A stretch of 64,000 bases of DNA from Koleobacter methoxysyntrophicus (lineage in GTDB: Bacteria; Bacillota; Thermosediminibacteria; Koleobacterales; Koleobacteraceae): NCBI RefSeq assembly GCF_017301615.1, contig NZ_CP059066.1, forward strand, positions 2,926,888-2,990,887, written 5' to 3'. The notes under the pieces are model-generated. The model had not been told where the DNA came from and did not search any database. It saw only the letters and a program-made list of their open reading frames with translations. The position numbers and the translations under genes were made by a program. This document shows, in pieces, positions 35,165 through 43,875 of the stretch (positions within the stretch are counted from its first letter, which is position 1; each line of letters starts with the position of its first letter).

Positions 35165-35404
35165 AACAATTCCCTCCAATGTGTATGGTAGCTTTCATAA
35201 TAATTTTCTGGTAAAATAGAACTTACAAACATTCCTCCGCTCCCCTAATAAATAAGCAAATAAGTCAAACCAATCAGTAGTACTTGTTGCTTTATATAAC
35301 GGTGTAATAAACTCCCAGAATACACCAACTAAAACAGAAAAAACACTTATACTTTTAAATTTTAATAAGTTTATACTTTTAACTTAGGGTTATATCCTTT
35401 TTCT
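35165..35404. other. Gene-free AT-rich spacer
   Basis: 240 bp without a plausible gene. It should include the promoter of the exported protein gene. No repeats or clear structures were seen apart from poly-A/T runs. Confidence 0.5.
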
Positions 35405-35730
35405 ATCTACCTCCTAGCAATGGCAACTCTGTCATACAATCCATCAACTCCTTCAATATTGCAAGCTCCAGTTCTTTATCTGCTAAAAGGCGCTTTAGCC
35501 TATCGTTTTCGGTGTTAGCTGCTTTTCTATTGCTTTATTACGGTTGTCTTTTGTTTTGGGTAAGGATTTTACGGTTCCTCTTTTGCGGTATTTGGTGATC
35601 CAGGTATGAATGGTGTTGGGTGAAATTTCATGACGCCTTGCTGCTAATGCTGCTTTACCCGTTTCCTGACATTCTTTTATTAGTTGCTCTTTAAATTCAT
35701 CACTATATTGTCTGTTTTTTATATGTTATC
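35405..35730 (-). pseudogene. IS3-type transposase orfA remnant
   Basis: On the minus strand: KNRQYSDEFKEQLIKECQET, AALAARRHEISPNTIHTWITKY, then a frameshift, then TENDRLKRLLADKELELAIL. This is the HTH_Tnp_1 plus leucine-zipper pattern of IS3-family OrfA (about 100 aa). No start codon or orfB catalytic domain (DDE) is present. Confidence 0.8.
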
Positions 35731-35781
35731 TATCCCCTGCTATTAATTTTAGCATATACAAGTTTATTGGGGGGCTATACA

Positions 35782-35857
35782 GGTAGAGCTTTGAAAACTT
35801 TACAGGGTCAGGTTTGAAATTGTTCCAGCTTCCCGCACTCTGCCTACCTATTGAAGA
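35782..35857 (-). pseudogene. Duplicated 3' tail of recD fused to the end of csf1
   Basis: The minus strand reads GRQSAGSWNNFKPDPVKFSKLY, matching RecD residues GGRDVESWNNFKPDPVRFSKLY encoded at 40062-40130. DNA similarity extends into the csf1 stop codon region (CTTCAATAGGTAGGCAG versus CTTGATAGGCGGACGGG). So a second recD once ended here, or a tail was copied, and the join set the csf1 stop. Confidence 0.85.
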
Positions 35858-36624
35858 TCTTGCCATGCTTTATTCTCTTCCGGCAATAACCATTCTTTTC
35901 TTAAAATACCTTCGCTCGCAATAGTTATATCTTTTTTTTCTTTTGTTTTGTATATTTCTTTATTTTCGAATCCTGCAAACCACGCGGCAAGCGCCCATTC
36001 AGGATCGGATTCACATGCACTTTTGAATGGTTGAGTATTGACAAGCAGCGCTTTATTCTGCTTGCAGAAAAATGTTTTTTCCAGCAGTTCGCCAGGTGAA
36101 ACGAAAAAGCTGTAAATTTCAGGTGCAATAGGAGAAACTTTTCTGGTTTTTGGACCGATTTTGATATACATATCGCGGCTGGTACCGAAAAAAGCCAGAA
36201 CACAAATTTCACCTTCTGCAAAGTAATTGGCTTCCAGATACGGGACAACAGGAATCCGGGTGTATTTTGGCATAAAAGCCAAAGCAAAGGGCGGTTCAGG
36301 TAATTTTTTTAACACTTCTACAGCATCACCGGCATTTTTAAAAGGTTCAAATCCCCGCGAGAGCGAAACCGCAAACCCTGCCTTTGCCGTGTTTTGAATC
36401 TTTCGGCAGCTTCTTGCTTCCAGACATGCACCGCATACATATATCGAATCCCGCCTCTTTGAAAAATTGTCATTGTTCCATGTTGACCAGTTGTATTTTG
36501 AGAAAAGCTCGGGACCAGCAATAAGCGGTCCGCCGCAAAGCCGGCAATACCCTTCTTGTTCTGGCGCTAGCTCGGTTTTTATGTTGTTAATCGCGTGGTA
36601 GAAAATCTGTGCACCTGACAGCAT
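35848..36624 (-). CDS. csf1: Csf1, type IV CRISPR Cas8-like zinc-finger subunit
   Basis: 258 aa. Zinc finger from CRLCGG (C27, C30) and VCGAC (C64, C67), the spacing typical of Csf1, the large-subunit-like protein of type IV effector complexes. The remainder has no nuclease motif. It is the last gene of the csf3-cas6-csf1 group; AGGGGGCATAAAA precedes the start. Its 3' end coincides with a recD-derived sequence, so the C-terminus may have been altered by recombination. Identity rests on zinc finger, length and neighbours. Confidence 0.8.
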   Translation of the reverse strand: MLSGAQIFYHAINNIKTELAPEQEGYCRLCGGPLIAGPELFSKYNWSTWNNDNFSKRRDSIYVCGACLEARSCRKIQNTAKAGFAVSLSRGFEPFKNAGDAVEVLKKLPEPPFALAFMPKYTRIPVVPYLEANYFAEGEICVLAFFGTSRDMYIKIGPKTRKVSPIAPEIYSFFVSPGELLEKTFFCKQNKALLVNTQPFKSACESDPEWALAAWFAGFENKEIYKTKEKKDITIASEGILRKEWLLPEENKAWQDLQ

Positions 36625-36641
36625 TTTTATGCCCCCTTCTA

Positions 36642-37352
36642 TTATAATAACTGAAAATCTACATTACCCATTCCCCATGCGGTTTTTTTCCCCGCACCTA
36701 TCCAGGCGGCTGTCTCAAGCAGATAGTATATAAAAAGTCTTATATCACCGATCGCTTTGTTATCGAAAAGCATTTTTACTGAACCTACAAAACCATAAAA
36801 TGATATATCGGTATCAAGTTTGAAATTTATCTGTTTTATTTTTGTTTCTACCGGATAAATTAATGTTATCAGTTGCGAAGCGTTCAGCAGGGGCTGATGT
36901 TGCTTGCAGCTGTACCATGATGCCAGAACACTACTCCAAAAGACATAGCTGTCGAATGCGGGTACAGAGTATCGTTCAAACTTGAAACAGGTAGGCGAGG
37001 TGAATTTCAGTTTTACTCCTGCCGCATTTGATAGGTTGGGGACGGAAATATCGGATAGATATTCTATTTTACAAACTTTCAGTCCGTATTTCTCAGCTCG
37101 TTCTCTTGCGGTATTTTCGGGAACAGGAAAAATATAAACCGCTTCAAAACCTTTATCATTGAGTTTTTTTATTGCGAAGAGCTTTTTGTAAAGTTCATGC
37201 CCTTGTGAGATGACGTGCATGTCTCCAAACATTCTGTAAACAATACTGTTTGCTTCTTTAGGCGAAAGTTTCTGGTTTGTGCCGTATTTTACTTTCATTA
37301 GATTCAATCTATTGTTATATATTGTTTTGTCTAACAGAATTTCAATGGTCAT
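36642..37352 (-). CDS. cas6: Cas6-like crRNA-processing endoribonuclease
   Basis: 236 aa RAMP protein. The C-terminal half has FTSPTCFKFERY and PAFDSYVFWSSVLASWY, followed by the glycine-rich loop WIGAGKKTAWGMG (residues about 217-229), all typical of Cas6 ferredoxin-fold nucleases. A possible catalytic His is H51 or H57 (HVISQGHELY). It would cut the array transcript within repeats to give crRNAs. Overlaps csf3 by 4 bp (ATGA). Confidence 0.85.
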   Translation of the reverse strand: MTIEILLDKTIYNNRLNLMKVKYGTNQKLSPKEANSIVYRMFGDMHVISQGHELYKKLFAIKKLNDKGFEAVYIFPVPENTARERAEKYGLKVCKIEYLSDISVPNLSNAAGVKLKFTSPTCFKFERYSVPAFDSYVFWSSVLASWYSCKQHQPLLNASQLITLIYPVETKIKQINFKLDTDISFYGFVGSVKMLFDNKAIGDIRLFIYYLLETAAWIGAGKKTAWGMGNVDFQLL

Positions 37353-38077
37353 TTTTCTTTTCCCCCTTTAATTTCCAGCAGTATCTCCTGTGGCGATTTT
37401 ATCGGCCAGTACTGATGTCTGGGCGGAATGTAGCATTCTACTATTTCATTTTGCCAGTACGGCGGAGAGTATGTTGTGAAAGTTTTATTCCACCGCGGGT
37501 CCGCCTGTTTTACTTCTTCTGCTGGTATTACGCGGGAAGGATAACCATCGGGACCTGTTAATGTATAGTCGTTTTTTGATTCTGTCACGGTTATTGTGCC
37601 AATCATCCCGTAGCCGGCAGGAACTCTTACTCCAAGACCGCTGCTTTTCAGGGGTTCCAGTATTCTAGCGACTTCATACGGGTCTCCCTCAAAGTAGAAG
37701 TAGATCTCGGGAGTTTCCAGCAGTAGCAAGTAACCCGCCTTTTGGCGGTATATGCCCATACCGCTGTGCACTTTACGCTGTATGGTTGTATATCTGCTTA
37801 CGTCATCGAGCCACGATTGGGTTGATGTCCAGGCTTCTCTTCGCAGCCTGCTTTTTTTCCGGTTGATAAACATTGCTGATGCTTTGTATATTTTGTATTT
37901 TTCCCCAACCTGTTTTACGGGTATAGATATATGAGGAGCACCTGGCGCGAAATCGAAACTTCCAATTTGCTGGGCTTTCGAAAAAATCAGTATACTGTCC
38001 AGGTGCAGAGGACGGTAAGGCTTCCCGGCAGGAATCGCCAGGGGAGAAAGCATTTTAAAGGTAACTTTGTATTGCAA
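37349..38077 (-). CDS. csf3: Csf3, type IV CRISPR Cas5-like protein
   Basis: 242 aa. Starts YKVTFKMLSPLAIPAGKPYRPLHLDSIL, the N-terminal strand/loop pattern of Cas5-like Csf3 (SP-A-P...LHLD-IL), then GLGVRVPAGYGMIGTI as a glycine-rich RAMP segment and a C-terminal PPYW/PPRHQYWP region also seen in Csf3. It should cap the 5' end of the crRNA in the effector complex. It follows the degenerate end of CRISPR array 2. Confidence 0.85.
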   Translation of the reverse strand: MQYKVTFKMLSPLAIPAGKPYRPLHLDSILIFSKAQQIGSFDFAPGAPHISIPVKQVGEKYKIYKASAMFINRKKSRLRREAWTSTQSWLDDVSRYTTIQRKVHSGMGIYRQKAGYLLLLETPEIYFYFEGDPYEVARILEPLKSSGLGVRVPAGYGMIGTITVTESKNDYTLTGPDGYPSRVIPAEEVKQADPRWNKTFTTYSPPYWQNEIVECYIPPRHQYWPIKSPQEILLEIKGGKEK

Positions 38078-38133
38078 ATTTAATCCCTCCTGTTTTTGGT
38101 TTAATAAAAATAATTATTTGGATCCCGGATATT

Positions 38134-39896
38134 CTTTCTTATCCTGTATAGTTGGAATCTAACCAAGCCAACTTCTCTAAATTTGTTTTTTGAGGTTTAT
38201 TCTTCTTATCCTGTATATGGAATTTAGCCGTTGAAAGGCCGGTCGATGTTACATGTATTTTGGTTGATTTCTTATCCTGTATAGTTGGAATTTATCCTTA
38301 GTTTTATACTAAAAGCTGTTGCATAAAATTGACTTCTTATCCTGTATAGTTGGAATTTACCCTATCAGCCCGGAAAAGAGCTGCAGATACATACTCAACT
38401 TCTTATCTTGTATAGTTGGAATTTACCCGTAAGGTAAAACCTAAGTTTTTACAACCTATATAATCCATCTTCTTATCCTGTATAGTTGGAATTTGAACAC
38501 GGTAAGCAGATAGGGCATATTGTCTATATCGTATACTTCTTATCCTGTATAGTTGGAATTTGAACGAAATAGAGAAGTTAGCACTTACGAAAGGAGCGTA
38601 CTTCTTATCCTGTATAGTTGGAATTTGAACAATGGACGAAGAACATTTTTCTCCAGCGATCTTCACAGCTTCTTATCCTGTATAGTTGGAATTTGAACTT
38701 GCCAGTTACAGGGTCAAAACTGATGTATTTTCCCTTCTTATCCTGTATAGTTGGAATTTGAACCATCTACTTCTGCAAGCTTTTCACGGCTTTGGCTTCC
38801 TTCTTATCCTGTATAGTTGGAATTTGAACTTCATCAACAAGAATTAAGCCATCACGAACAGAAGACTTCTTATCCTGTATAGTTGGAATTTGAACTCGTC
38901 AATCGTGAATAATTCTTTACCACTACCTAAAGTCTTCTTATCCTGTATAGTTGGAATTTGAACTGAAGGTCGTCAACGCAACCTGCATAGAACTTATCAA
39001 CTTCTTATCCTGTATAGTTGGAATTTGAACTGAAGAAAGGGGAAAATGCGCAATATTCGTTATAGCCTTCTTATCCTGTATAGTTGGAATTTGAACTCAA
39101 TTATATTTTGCTATCAAATTTACGGGATTTCATCTTCTTATCCTGTATAGTTGGAATTTGAACGAATGTACGTTTGATAACTTTCAAATTGATGAAAACT
39201 TCTTATCCTGTATAGTTGGAATTTGAACTCTAGCTGGGAGACGGTGAAATGGCAAACATAAAAACTTCTTATCCTGTATAGTTGGAATTTGAACTTTCCT
39301 CTACAGGTTCCGATGCCTTAATAAAATCTCTCTTCTTATCCTGTATAGTTGGAATTTGAACCCTGCATCCATGCCTTTTTAATCTGGTCGATGGTCACTT
39401 CTTATCCTGTATAGTTGGAATTTGAACTAAGAAATGGAAATTACAAAATAGAGGAGGATGAATAACTTCTTATCCTGTATAGTTGGAATTTGAACTCATG
39501 TAGGATTAAGCTGTAAAGCAATAGATGCCTGCTTCTTATCCTGTATAGTTGGAATTTGAACCTTTTTCGATCCTAGCTATTATGTCCGCAATCGTTTCAC
39601 TTCTTATCCTGTATAGTTGGAATTTGAACACATCCGCAATTTCCGCAGCGATCCCGGGAGTGCCGACTTCTTATCCTGTATAGTTGGAATTTGAACTGCA
39701 GTCCCCCTCCCGGATGCATCTTCCCTCGTCAACTTCTTATCCTGTATAGTTGGAATTTGAACTTTGTTTTCAAAAAAAATTGCTTCGATTGTTTCGCCCT
39801 TCTTATCCTGTATAGTTGGAATTTGAACCAGGCCCTGAAGGACGGCCGGGCAGTATTCATCGAGGTCTTCTTATCCTGTATAGTTGGAATTTGAAC
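38134..39896 (-). CRISPR. CRISPR array 2: 27 repeats, 26 spacers
   Basis: 30-bp repeat, in crRNA orientation starting GTTCAAATTCCAACTATACA and ending GGATAAGAAG; period 65-68 bp, spacers 35-38 bp. Twenty-two repeats (38471-39896) are nearly identical; the five at the left end (38134-38430) are degenerate, with losses around GAAC. Decay at the left implies that the leader is at the right, so transcription is leftward, the same as the cas genes. Spacers all look different from each other; their targets are unknown. Confidence 0.98.
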
Positions 39897-40021
39897 CCAT
39901 TTAGCAATCCCATTAATCGTGTTTTTCAGGACGAGATAAAGGATTTTTTGTCGTCGATCTGCGGTAGAGCAAAAAACCTGCAAGATCGACGACATTTAGT
40001 ATCGATCTTGAAAAACTATCG
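39897..40021 (-). promoter_or_regulatory. Probable CRISPR leader of array 2
   Basis: 125 bp between the recD stop codon and the first intact repeat. It contains a GTCGTCGATC/GATCGACGAC inverted repeat (about 39950-39999), perhaps the recD terminator, and ends CTAAATGG directly before the repeat. The same CTAAATGG borders the last repeat of array 1, supporting a conserved leader end. Confidence 0.6.
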
Positions 40022-42265
40022 TTATTCAGATCTGTTTTTTTGGGCTTCTTCTTTTATCCGCCAGTAGAGTTTTGAAAACCTTACAGGGTCGGGTTTGAAA
40101 TTGTTCCAGCTTTCTACATCCCGTCCGCCTATCAAGGTAATACTTTCTGTACAGCGTGTAAATGCAGTATAAAGCATCGCTTGAGTTAGACCCTCAGGTT
40201 CAGGTTCAATAAAGTATACTTCTCTTGCCTGACCGCCCTGCGCTTTGTGTACCGTCATTGCAAAGGCATGTTCTATATACCAGTTGATTTCGCTTTTGTT
40301 GTATTCTGCTTCCAGACTGTTTCCGCCAGGAAGAAGAAATTCTACAATTATCGTGTTTTCGTTTATCTGCTTTATAACCCCGCGCGTACCGTTATATATC
40401 GTCGGACGTTCACTGTGTCTTAGTTCTCTTATACGCCGCAAGAAGGGGTTTGATATTTTTATAAAATCTTCATAGTCGTTACGAACGGTTATTATGTAAT
40501 CGCCGGGGGCGAAATCACCGTTGTCAATACCCAGGAAGTGCTTTCTAAGGGCTCTGTTTAGTTTCCGGACTTCTTCTTTTCTTCGAGCAAGCACAAAGAT
40601 ATCTTGTATGTCTTTGTGTTCTTTATCTGTCAGCATAGAAAGCAGCGCTTCTTGTGTGCTGTGCTTTGAATCTACGGGGACAATCCGGGTTTTTGCGCCC
40701 GGGATAATACCGGTGCCTGCTCTGATATTTAGAGCGTTTTTAACCGTTTCGCTCTGCTGTCTGTAACAGCCGGGAAGGTCAATAACAGCAAACAGGTCGT
40801 CTGCTTTTATAAGTGCATCAAATACACCGCCGGGACCGATCGGTGGGAGCTGTGATTCATCTCCCGAAAACACAAAACGGGTGGAAATATCAGATATACT
40901 CAGCAGCTTTGCAATTACCGGTACTGTTGCCATACTCATTTCGTCTACTATAACTACTCTATCACCTGTTGAAACATTCGGCGCGATGTCTTCTTCCGGG
41001 AAAAACAGGTCGCCGTCCTGGTAAATACGTGAATAGCGGTGGATTGTATGATACGGTGTTTCGGACTCGGCAGCGAGCCGCTGGGCAGCTATTCCTGTTG
41101 GGGCCAAAAGTGCTGCCTGAACTCCCGATTTGTGCAGGCCGTAGATCAGAGCTTTTAAAACCGTCGTTTTACCGCTGCCTGCACCGCCGCGCAGAACCGT
41201 AATTTTATTATTCATGACATTCCGAATTAAGTTCTCCTGCGCAGGATTGAATTTTATGCCCCTCTTTTCTGCCCATTCCAGTGCATATCCGGAAACTGAT
41301 TCAGGAAGCAACGCTGTGTTTTCCTTTAATATCGTATTCAGCCTTTTTGCTATAAATTTTTCCTCGAAGTAGACGCGCGATAGGTAGACCGCTTTGGACC
41401 TGTAGCTGCCGTCTCCGGCAAAAAATTCGTTTTCTTCCGCCATGGATTCTGAAAAGCTTTTGTCTATTGTAAGCCTGCCGGCGGTACCCGAGCCGGTTGC
41501 AATAAGTGACTGAAATTCAAATTTCCCGTAAGGGCAGTAGTTTTGTATTTTTTTGTAAAGCTCCTGAAACGGTATATACGCATGCCCTTCCTGCGATTTT
41601 CGAGCGACAAGTGCTGCAGCACATGATATTACCCTGTCAGCACCGAACGGTCTGCCGAGATATCCGGCTATTGCATCGGCTGCTTCGAGCGCTTCCTTTA
41701 TCCTGCTGAATACGTCCGGCACGTGAAGGATTATCCACGGACAGTTTTTTATCAGTTCTGCTACCGTAGTATTATTTCTTTTTGCCCGGCGAGAAAAGAA
41801 GTCTACCAGCCGGACAATCTGCGGTATGTCTAATCTTAACCCCGCCCTGTCCGCAATTGACCATACAGCTTGAATTTCCGTGTTTCGTTCTATCTGCCTG
41901 ATGCACTCTGCAAAGATATCTGCTTTTTCGCTGCCCAGCAGTTCAGAGATTTTTTCGATCCCCGGATCGGATTTAAAGAGGTCGCTTACGGTCTGTATGC
42001 CTGCAGCGGACATAGCACTTCCCAGTTCTTCAGGGTTAATGCCCGGGAAAAGCAGTGCCCAGTCTTCCGGGTCAAGCCTGCCGTCTACAGAAGGGCTGAC
42101 AGCAAGAACTTCAATCCAATCTTTTGTGCGCGGACCTTCGAATTTATAGCACAGGCCGGGTTTTAAACCGGGAATTTTCTTTTTGAATTTTAACTTTACA
42201 AGACCGGATTCGGTTCGCACCTTACCTGTTCTGTTGGTATATTTTACAAGTATTCCTTCGACCAT
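40022..42265 (-). CDS. recD: RecD-type superfamily 1 helicase of the type IV-D CRISPR system
   Basis: 747 aa. N-terminal OB-like and helix-hairpin-helix parts (1-130; ELGSAMSAAGIQTVSDL), then an SF1B helicase: Walker A GGAGSGKTT at 360-368, VIVDEMSM near 440, GDESQLPP near 470, a UvrD_C_2-type end AFAMTVHKAQGGQ and YTAFTRC. Typical type IV-A loci carry DinG (Csf4) here; a RecD-like helicase defines subtype IV-D. It likely unwinds target DNA for interference with plasmids. 2 bp after csf2. Confidence 0.92.
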   Translation of the reverse strand: MVEGILVKYTNRTGKVRTESGLVKLKFKKKIPGLKPGLCYKFEGPRTKDWIEVLAVSPSVDGRLDPEDWALLFPGINPEELGSAMSAAGIQTVSDLFKSDPGIEKISELLGSEKADIFAECIRQIERNTEIQAVWSIADRAGLRLDIPQIVRLVDFFSRRAKRNNTTVAELIKNCPWIILHVPDVFSRIKEALEAADAIAGYLGRPFGADRVISCAAALVARKSQEGHAYIPFQELYKKIQNYCPYGKFEFQSLIATGSGTAGRLTIDKSFSESMAEENEFFAGDGSYRSKAVYLSRVYFEEKFIAKRLNTILKENTALLPESVSGYALEWAEKRGIKFNPAQENLIRNVMNNKITVLRGGAGSGKTTVLKALIYGLHKSGVQAALLAPTGIAAQRLAAESETPYHTIHRYSRIYQDGDLFFPEEDIAPNVSTGDRVVIVDEMSMATVPVIAKLLSISDISTRFVFSGDESQLPPIGPGGVFDALIKADDLFAVIDLPGCYRQQSETVKNALNIRAGTGIIPGAKTRIVPVDSKHSTQEALLSMLTDKEHKDIQDIFVLARRKEEVRKLNRALRKHFLGIDNGDFAPGDYIITVRNDYEDFIKISNPFLRRIRELRHSERPTIYNGTRGVIKQINENTIIVEFLLPGGNSLEAEYNKSEINWYIEHAFAMTVHKAQGGQAREVYFIEPEPEGLTQAMLYTAFTRCTESITLIGGRDVESWNNFKPDPVRFSKLYWRIKEEAQKNRSE

Positions 42266-42267
42266 AT

Positions 42268-43218
42268 TTACTCATCCCCTGTGTCTGATTCCTGTTTGTT
42301 TTTTGTTTTTTCGCTTTCTTTTTCTTTTGCCTGAAGCTGTTCGGGTATACCGAGTATGGTTTCTTTGATTCTGTTCCTGTTTTTTTCGAGGTATTCCCAG
42401 TACGGACCCGATTTCTGTGCCAGTTCTTCGGCAGTCAGGGTGTCTCTGTTTTCGTAATATTTCCCCTCGAATTTTCCGTGTCCCCTGGCACTGTTGCCGC
42501 CCAGCGTGCACCGGGTCAGAAATGCTTCTATGAAAGCATAAAATGCTGACTCTGTTAGAGCAGAAACCCCGTCCCGCAGTCCGAATTCGTGCAGCAACGT
42601 TGTGCCGGCTGGAATAGCTTCGTAGTAGAAAATCATCTGTCCTTTCTCTTCTTCACTTAACCCTTCTTTAGAACCTTCCAGTGCTGTTTTTGTATATCCT
42701 ACAGGATTCTGTTTTATTACCGCTATCAGTTCCGATGCGGTAATTTCGACTGAATCTATTTTTAATTCCGGATACAGTGCAGCTGTTTCTCTGACAAGCG
42801 GTACCGCGAATCTTACAATCAGGTTTGATCGAAAATAGTGCCCTCTATAAGTCCCTCCCAGCAGATCGAGAAACGGCAGAGCGCTGCGGAGGTCTTTATA
42901 CACCTGGCGGTTGGGTGGAACAGGTTTTGCATTTGAGGTTGTACCACCCGCGAAGAACAGATACAGGACATCCAGCGGTATCTCTGTATTGGGGTCAAGT
43001 TCAAGACTTTCAAAGGTTCTGGACATAAATGCCCTTCGACCCGTGCCGCGGATAGAGTTTCCCGATACAGCAGGAACTGAAATATAATTCCCAACCTCAT
43101 CGCAGTAAACGGGTATTTTTCTGATCTCTGTTACATTCGATTTTTGATCAAAATCGGGTATCAGGGCACCGTGAATTAACGAATCTTTTAACTTTAACTG
43201 CCCAATTATTCTTTTCAC
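42268..43218 (-). CDS. csf2: Csf2, type IV CRISPR Cas7-like backbone protein
   Basis: 316 aa RAMP. Residues 60-75 (VPAVSGNSIRGTGRRAF) hold the conserved Csf2/Cas7 S-GNSIRG motif, followed by LYLFFAGGTTS and LDLLGGTYRGHYFRSNL. The end has LGGNSARGHGKFEGKYY. Cas7-type subunits polymerise along the crRNA. The charged C-terminus (KEKESEKTKNKQES) is probably disordered. The gene starts 2 bp after the DUF2325 gene and is followed by recD after 2 bp. Confidence 0.9.
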   Translation of the reverse strand: MKRIIGQLKLKDSLIHGALIPDFDQKSNVTEIRKIPVYCDEVGNYISVPAVSGNSIRGTGRRAFMSRTFESLELDPNTEIPLDVLYLFFAGGTTSNAKPVPPNRQVYKDLRSALPFLDLLGGTYRGHYFRSNLIVRFAVPLVRETAALYPELKIDSVEITASELIAVIKQNPVGYTKTALEGSKEGLSEEEKGQMIFYYEAIPAGTTLLHEFGLRDGVSALTESAFYAFIEAFLTRCTLGGNSARGHGKFEGKYYENRDTLTAEELAQKSGPYWEYLEKNRNRIKETILGIPEQLQAKEKESEKTKNKQESDTGDE

Positions 43219-43219
43219 C

Positions 43220-43861
43220 TTAAAAACCTCCTTTGCAGACGGCCCATATTTGACGGGCTGCCCTGTTTATGTTTTGATTAGTTATATAGCAAACTTTTAT
43301 ATTATTTTTACGGGCAAAATTGATAAATTTGTAATAAATCCCGTGATTAAGATAAGCGGTATTGAAAACTATAAGTTTTATCTTCTGTTTGATATCGAAA
43401 TCGTAGTTTTGATTGTCCGTTTCTATTATCGTTATATCGGACAGGTGTTTTTTTATACGCTGCTGCCAGCTTGGATGGCCGCCGACAATTACTATTTCAG
43501 GCCTGTTTATGGTCTTGTGAATCTCCCCATCCGGAATATCCGGTATCTCGTCCGGCTGTGCCGAAAAAAGCGATTTCCGTAGAGTTTCCAGTTCGTTTTT
43601 GTCCTGCATAAGTTCGGCATTCTGTTTCTCCAGTTCTTTTATTGTCTTTTCCTGTTCTTTGATTTTTGCAATAAACTCTTCTCTAGCGCGTTTATATTCT
43701 TCGTCTGCCTTTTTATTTAATTTATCGATATCCTTTTTTTGTTGAAAAATCATCTGCTGCAGCTTTGTTATTTCGTTCCTGAGTTTTTCATTCTCCGTTC
43801 TGTAGGTTTCTATTTCTATAAACTGCGTTTCTTTGTTGTTTTTTAACAAAAAATTTAGCAA
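43220..43861 (-). pseudogene. C-terminal half of a DUF2325 coiled-coil gene split by the IscB element
   Basis: About 213 codons. From LLNFLLKNNKETQF the protein goes into a coiled coil (about 130 residues, TENEKLRNEITKLQQMIFQQ onward) and ends with a DUF2325-like Rossmann-type domain (EIVIVGGHPSWQQRIKK, IIETDN, LIVFNTAYLNHGIYYKFI, VCYITNQN). The matching N-terminal half is at 45425-46303. A frame start inside iscB could still allow translation of this half alone. It immediately precedes csf2. Confidence 0.85.
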
Positions 43862-43875
43862 GAAGTCTCCATCTT

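Noticed and set aside
38134-39896. Assignment of the array to a type I-B system on the basis of an ATTTGAAC-like end
   Set aside because: No cas3, cas8b, cas1 or cas2 is present and the neighbouring genes are of type IV; the decay end argues for the opposite orientation.
38403-39995. Open frames running through CRISPR array 2
   Set aside because: They repeat QIPTIQDKK-type peptides that are translations of the repeat itself and have no ribosome sites.
40022-42265. Chromosomal RecD2 repair helicase
   Set aside because: Its position between csf2 and the array with 2-bp spacing, and a duplicated tail beside csf1, tie it to the CRISPR locus.
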